A DNA stretch of 32,921 nucleotides. It comes from Ferruginibacter sp. GTDB taxonomy: Bacteria > Bacteroidota > Bacteroidia > Chitinophagales > Chitinophagaceae. Position 1 is the stretch's first letter, and each line of letters starts with the position of its first letter. Of this stretch, positions 30,171 to 32,921 are shown piece after piece. Where the stretch lies: the NCBI GenBank assembly GCA_016786725.1, contig JAEUVU010000011.1:1-32921 (forward strand), in the 5' to 3' direction. The notes beneath the pieces were generated by a model, which saw only the letters and a list, made by a program, of their open reading frames with translations, was not told the DNA's origin and searched no databases. Made by a program: the position numbers and the translations under genes.

Positions 30171-31148
30171 TTAATCTTTTTTTGAATCGTTATAGGCCGA
30201 GCCTGGGATAGAAAATTCAAGATTTGTCTTTTGCTGCCTGTCGCTTATTTCAAATTTTAAATTATCTTCCGCTGTTACATCATAAGCTTTAAAAACATAA
30301 ATTACGGGTATTTGAAACTTTGGTTTAACAATTGGAAACCTGGCCGGATATATATGGGATGGATATAAGGTTAATGACGAGCCATTTTGCCTTAACAGGG
30401 TCAAAAGCATACTTCCTGTAAGAAACACTTCATTTTCGCCGGCGTTTTGTATCAATAATTTTAAATAAACATTATTGCCATCAAAAACAATATCCTGGCA
30501 CACAACTCCTATTGATGTCATTTCATGTTTGAATGCCAGTTTCAGGCCAGTTTTTTTATTATTATACAAGTCTTCAGTAAAAGTAAGATTGATTTTGCCG
30601 GTTTCAAGCAGGTTAAAAGTTTGTGCAGGAGGCGGCAATGAAAAATCAATTCCGGGATAGTTTTTAAGCAACATGTCCCTGTCTTCGGCCGAAGAATAAG
30701 GGATAGGGTCAGTTTGTTTTGTTAACCTGTTCTGCTCTTCTGTAGTTCTTAAAACTATACTGTTGTTTGCCCTGTTAACATTGTTATCAGCAAAATCAAA
30801 TACAGATTCATTTTCCAGGTCTATGTCTTCTTTGTATGCTATGGTAATATTCCATATTTTTCCACTGGTTTCTTTTATGTTCAATACAGTAGGGGGCAGC
30901 GATGTTTTATCTGTTTTGATAGTGATCGATTTAAGCTCGTTAAGCTGTTTAACCACATAACTTTCTGCGGTGCTTGCCGGTATAAAATTCTGGGTATTGA
31001 TAGGTGTGGTAAAATGGATCTGGAATTCTCCCTTATAGTTTATGTTGATGGTTTTGTTTTCAACAGGGCTTTCCTGGGCAGTAAGAATACCATTTTGAAA
31101 AAATAATAAAAAGGTACAACAGAGTAAACGATAAATTCTTTGGTTCAT
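30171..31148 (-). CDS. TraN/DUF4138-like periplasmic protein, module 1
   Basis: 325 aa with a signal peptide (about 1-24, ending LTAQ), then an N-terminal beta domain (ININYKGEFQIHFTTPINTQ). A linker PIPYSSAEDRDMLLKNYPGI-DFSLPPPAQ corresponds to the PYSPEELKAKYPGIDFTKLP linker of the 1050-aa paralogue. The C-terminal domain has SIGVVCQDIVFDGNNVYLKL, FLTGSMLLTLL, LYPSHIYPARFPIV and LEFSIPGSAYND. The order and segments such as GxxxxxxxVYxxLxxxNxxxxxFLTGSM recall DUF4138/TraN of Bacteroides conjugation, but that family is only a tentative match. It lacks the TPR repeats found in the paralogue. It lies in an operon with TssP-like and transglycosylase genes. Confidence 0.72.
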   Translation of the reverse strand: MNQRIYRLLCCTFLLFFQNGILTAQESPVENKTININYKGEFQIHFTTPINTQNFIPASTAESYVVKQLNELKSITIKTDKTSLPPTVLNIKETSGKIWNITIAYKEDIDLENESVFDFADNNVNRANNSIVLRTTEEQNRLTKQTDPIPYSSAEDRDMLLKNYPGIDFSLPPPAQTFNLLETGKINLTFTEDLYNNKKTGLKLAFKHEMTSIGVVCQDIVFDGNNVYLKLLIQNAGENEVFLTGSMLLTLLRQNGSSLTLYPSHIYPARFPIVKPKFQIPVIYVFKAYDVTAEDNLKFEISDRQQKTNLEFSIPGSAYNDSKKD

Positions 31149-31216
31149 TGATTTTTTTTAATTTTCGATATATACCTTACAATGATAACTTAGCATTATT
31201 ATTTGGTTTCCACGTC

Positions 31217-32254
31217 TTATTTGCTGCCAATTGTAACAACAATAAAGTCAACCTTCGATTTATCTTCCTGATTTCGTTGAAGCACTACACTTGTAACTGC
31301 CATGTTTCCTTTAGTTTTCAGGTAATCATAAAACTTTTTAAAACTCATTTGAGAGCCACCGTTAATCTTTACCGGTGTTTCGCCTTTTTTAAATAAGTAC
31401 TGGTCAAAATCCTGTAATATGGGGCTGAAATTATCGTCGGCAATAACCTGGTTCAGGTAATCTTTAAAAGTTCCTTCTTTAATATAACGTATAACTGTTA
31501 AGGTTTTTACTTTTTCAACTGCCTCCTCTTTTTCTGTTGGTTTCTTATTATCGTTAATAAGCCTTTTAATCTCAACGGGTGGAGGAGTGATTATGGTAGT
31601 AGCAGGTTTAACTTTTCCATCATTTACAAATACTTCTTTTCTGTAGCTTTTTGTACGGTCATCATCAAGGGTAACCTGAACATAGTAAGTGCCGCCCTTA
31701 GTAAATCTGAATTTAATGCTTCCCAGTTTTTCATTGCCGGTTTTATCATTGTAAGCTTTTATTTCGGGATGATCGATGACTTCCCATGACCATGTGTTGC
31801 CATATACCAGGCAATTAAATTCGGCTTCTTTTCCTGCTTCTATCATTTCAGGCCCTTTAATTTCATTGCCTGAAGTATGATCATAAGGGTTCTTTTTAAC
31901 AATGATCGTAATACCCTGCTCGCAATCTTCTTTCATATTTGCCGATACATAGTATTTACCTTCTTTATGAAATTGGTGAGATGCAGATACACTTTGCACG
32001 CCCGGAGTTCCATCACCAAAATCCCAGGTTATATGTTTGGCCGAAACTGATGAACTGAAATAAATTGTCTTCCCGGTATAATATACACTGTCTGAATACG
32101 GAGTAACTGCTACTTTGAAAGGAATGCATTTTGTGCGGCCGATTAAAAAAGAAGTCAATAAAATAAGGGAGAGCAACATTACAATTATTATAAAAAGCCA
32201 AACGGCATTGTCAAGACCTTTAAATTTCCGGGTGTATATAAGCCGTGCGTTCAT
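31217..32254 (-). CDS. TssP-like PKD-domain membrane protein, module 1
   Basis: 345 aa. It starts MNARLIYTRKFKGLDNAVWL, has one membrane helix (about residues 17-38), and a PKD domain with ITWDFGDGTPGVQSVSASHQ. A second PKD-like domain has WSWEVIDHPEIKAY and GGTYYVQVTLDDDRTKSYRK. A Pro/Lys-rich linker leads to the C-terminal domain (FDQYLFKKGETPVKINGGSQ, TSVVLQRNQEDKSKVDFIVV). Domain order is the same as in the paralogue at 27283. It is predicted to span the inner membrane with the PKD folds in the periplasm, as TssP of T6SS subtype iii. It starts 21 bases after the TssO-like gene ends. Confidence 0.7.
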   Translation of the reverse strand: MNARLIYTRKFKGLDNAVWLFIIIVMLLSLILLTSFLIGRTKCIPFKVAVTPYSDSVYYTGKTIYFSSSVSAKHITWDFGDGTPGVQSVSASHQFHKEGKYYVSANMKEDCEQGITIIVKKNPYDHTSGNEIKGPEMIEAGKEAEFNCLVYGNTWSWEVIDHPEIKAYNDKTGNEKLGSIKFRFTKGGTYYVQVTLDDDRTKSYRKEVFVNDGKVKPATTIITPPPVEIKRLINDNKKPTEKEEAVEKVKTLTVIRYIKEGTFKDYLNQVIADDNFSPILQDFDQYLFKKGETPVKINGGSQMSFKKFYDYLKTKGNMAVTSVVLQRNQEDKSKVDFIVVTIGSK

Positions 32255-32275
32255 AAAATATCTTTTAATTGCCTG

Positions 32276-32782
32276 CTACTTACTTTTTATACAATCATTT
32301 AACTGGCCATATAACTGTAAGTTCCGGTCCTGTAGTTTTTCGATCTGGGCCTGGTATTCTTTTTCATTTGAAGTAGTTTCTACATCTTTCTTTGCTGCTT
32401 TTTTTGCATCATAATATCTGTTTAAATTCGTCATTACGGTTGTATATAATTTCACATCGTCTGTAGCAGCAGTTTTTAATAAAGCGTTTAATTCGTCAAC
32501 TTTTTTATCTATTGATGTGGAATAGATACTGATCTCTCCTGAGGTTTTATTGCCCAGTGAGTCTATCATAGAAGAAACTTCCGTAAACCTGTCGGTAAAA
32601 TTGCTTTTAAATTCATCTCTTTGCGTAAATGAATTTTTTTCTTCAACCAGTTTTTTGTTCTGTGTAAAAGGTATTCTGGTGCTGTAAAAAACGGTTGTTA
32701 TTATAATTGCTGTACAAATTAAAAAAAGCAACATAAAATTCAATGATGCTTTTCTTCTTTCAGCATGGTTATTGGGTTGCAT
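32276..32782 (-). CDS. TssO-like membrane protein, module 1
   Basis: 168 aa from the ATG at 32782, chosen because MQPNNHAERRKASLNFMLLF then lines up with the module 2 protein (MQPLNKSIRKKTFSNFLLLF); an in-frame ATG 27 bases upstream would add an unrelated MAYALNNTC. One membrane helix (LICTAIIITTVFYSTRIPF, about residues 21-39) is followed by a mostly coiled-coil periplasmic part ending EYQAQIEKLQDRNLQLYGQL and DCIKSK. The architecture matches TssO of T6SS subtype iii. It is the first complete gene of the operon in this window, 45 bases after the end of the upstream gene. Confidence 0.72.
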   Translation of the reverse strand: MQPNNHAERRKASLNFMLLFLICTAIIITTVFYSTRIPFTQNKKLVEEKNSFTQRDEFKSNFTDRFTEVSSMIDSLGNKTSGEISIYSTSIDKKVDELNALLKTAATDDVKLYTTVMTNLNRYYDAKKAAKKDVETTSNEKEYQAQIEKLQDRNLQLYGQLNDCIKSK

Positions 32783-32827
32783 ACATGTATTATTTAGGGC
32801 GTAAGCCAATTATTTCGCTGCTACCAA

Positions 32828-32921
32828 CTATCCTAAGAAGCGCCTTCTGGGTTTAGCTGCATTTTCTGCCGCCTGCTGTATTGTTTCTTCCTTCACAAAA
32901 ATGCCACTTTCTTTACGTTTG
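32828..32921 (-). CDS. C-terminus of an upstream operon gene (cut by window edge)
   Basis: The frame starting at 32920 reads KRKESGIFVKEETIQQAAEN then AAKPRRRFLG and stops at TAG (32830-32828). Its open reading, same strand and 45-base distance to the TssO-like gene indicate the end of a co-transcribed gene. In T6SS subtype iii clusters tssN often precedes tssO, so this could be the TssN tail, but 30 residues are too few to say. Confidence 0.6.
   Translation of the reverse strand, partial: KRKESGIFVKEETIQQAAENAAKPRRRFLG

Noticed and set aside
21055..32782. Conjugative transposon transfer (Tra) operon
   Set aside because: TraN/DUF4138-like ends are suggestive, but no TraG/J/K/M-like genes are present, and the TssO/TssP-like pairs fit a T6SS-iii-type complex better; left open only for the family name.

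Overview
The window looks like a chromosomal segment of a Bacteroidota bacterium, most likely of the Chitinophagaceae type. The signs are a Por/type IX secretion C-terminal sorting domain, a CarboxypepD_reg/SusC-like N-terminus on a secreted protein, DUF4846 and DUF4199 family proteins, T6SS subtype iii TssO/TssP-like proteins, sigma-A promoters of the TTG-N20-TAnnTTTG type, weak Shine-Dalgarno sequences, and many palindromic intergenic repeats. No rRNA or CRISPR array was seen.

Layout. (1) 1-6526 is a repeat-rich accessory area. It holds a truncated DUF6471-like gene, a 162-aa conserved hypothetical, a membrane protein, a 22-bp tandem repeat array, three kinds of paired or nested palindromic elements, and a two-gene unit on the minus strand: a 937-aa beta-rich protein with helical C-terminal repeats, followed by a Nif11-like + VHL-beta-like protein. 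(2) 6527-9791 holds lepA (EF4) and two poorly characterised proteins. (3) 9924-16962 (minus strand) holds a complete GDP-D-glycero-alpha-D-manno-heptose pathway (gmhA, hddA, gmhB, hddC), two glycosyltransferases, a DUF4199 protein, and a dihydroorotase homologue that has lost its metal ligands. This suggests surface-glycan synthesis. (4) 17044-17560 is a compact tRNA-Pro locus: a 5' tRNA fragment, an intact tRNA-Pro(GGG), a GIY-YIG nuclease gene, and a second tRNA-Pro-like copy whose D-arm is replaced by a perfect hairpin. The nuclease stop codon lies inside the second tRNA copy. (5) 17623-21025 holds a VWA protein with a SusC-like N-terminus and a T9SS tail, a DUF4846 lipoprotein and a small lipoprotein. 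(6) 21055-32921 (minus strand) is a long envelope-complex operon. It contains two tandem diverged modules, each with the order tssO-like, tssP-like (PKD), DUF4138/TraN-like periplasmic protein, SLT lytic transglycosylase. The second module has an extra 582-aa secreted protein, and its TraN-like protein is expanded by about ten TPR-like repeats.

Reading of the whole. The two most notable systems are the duplicated T6SS-iii-like membrane-complex module with dedicated peptidoglycan hydrolases, and the tRNA-Pro/GIY-YIG cassette, which looks like a small mobile or homing-like element that carries its own copy of the tRNA 3' part. The fused Nif11/VHL protein with its giant repeat partner is a third uncharacterised unit. 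All function calls come from reading the translations and recalling families; no searches could be run.
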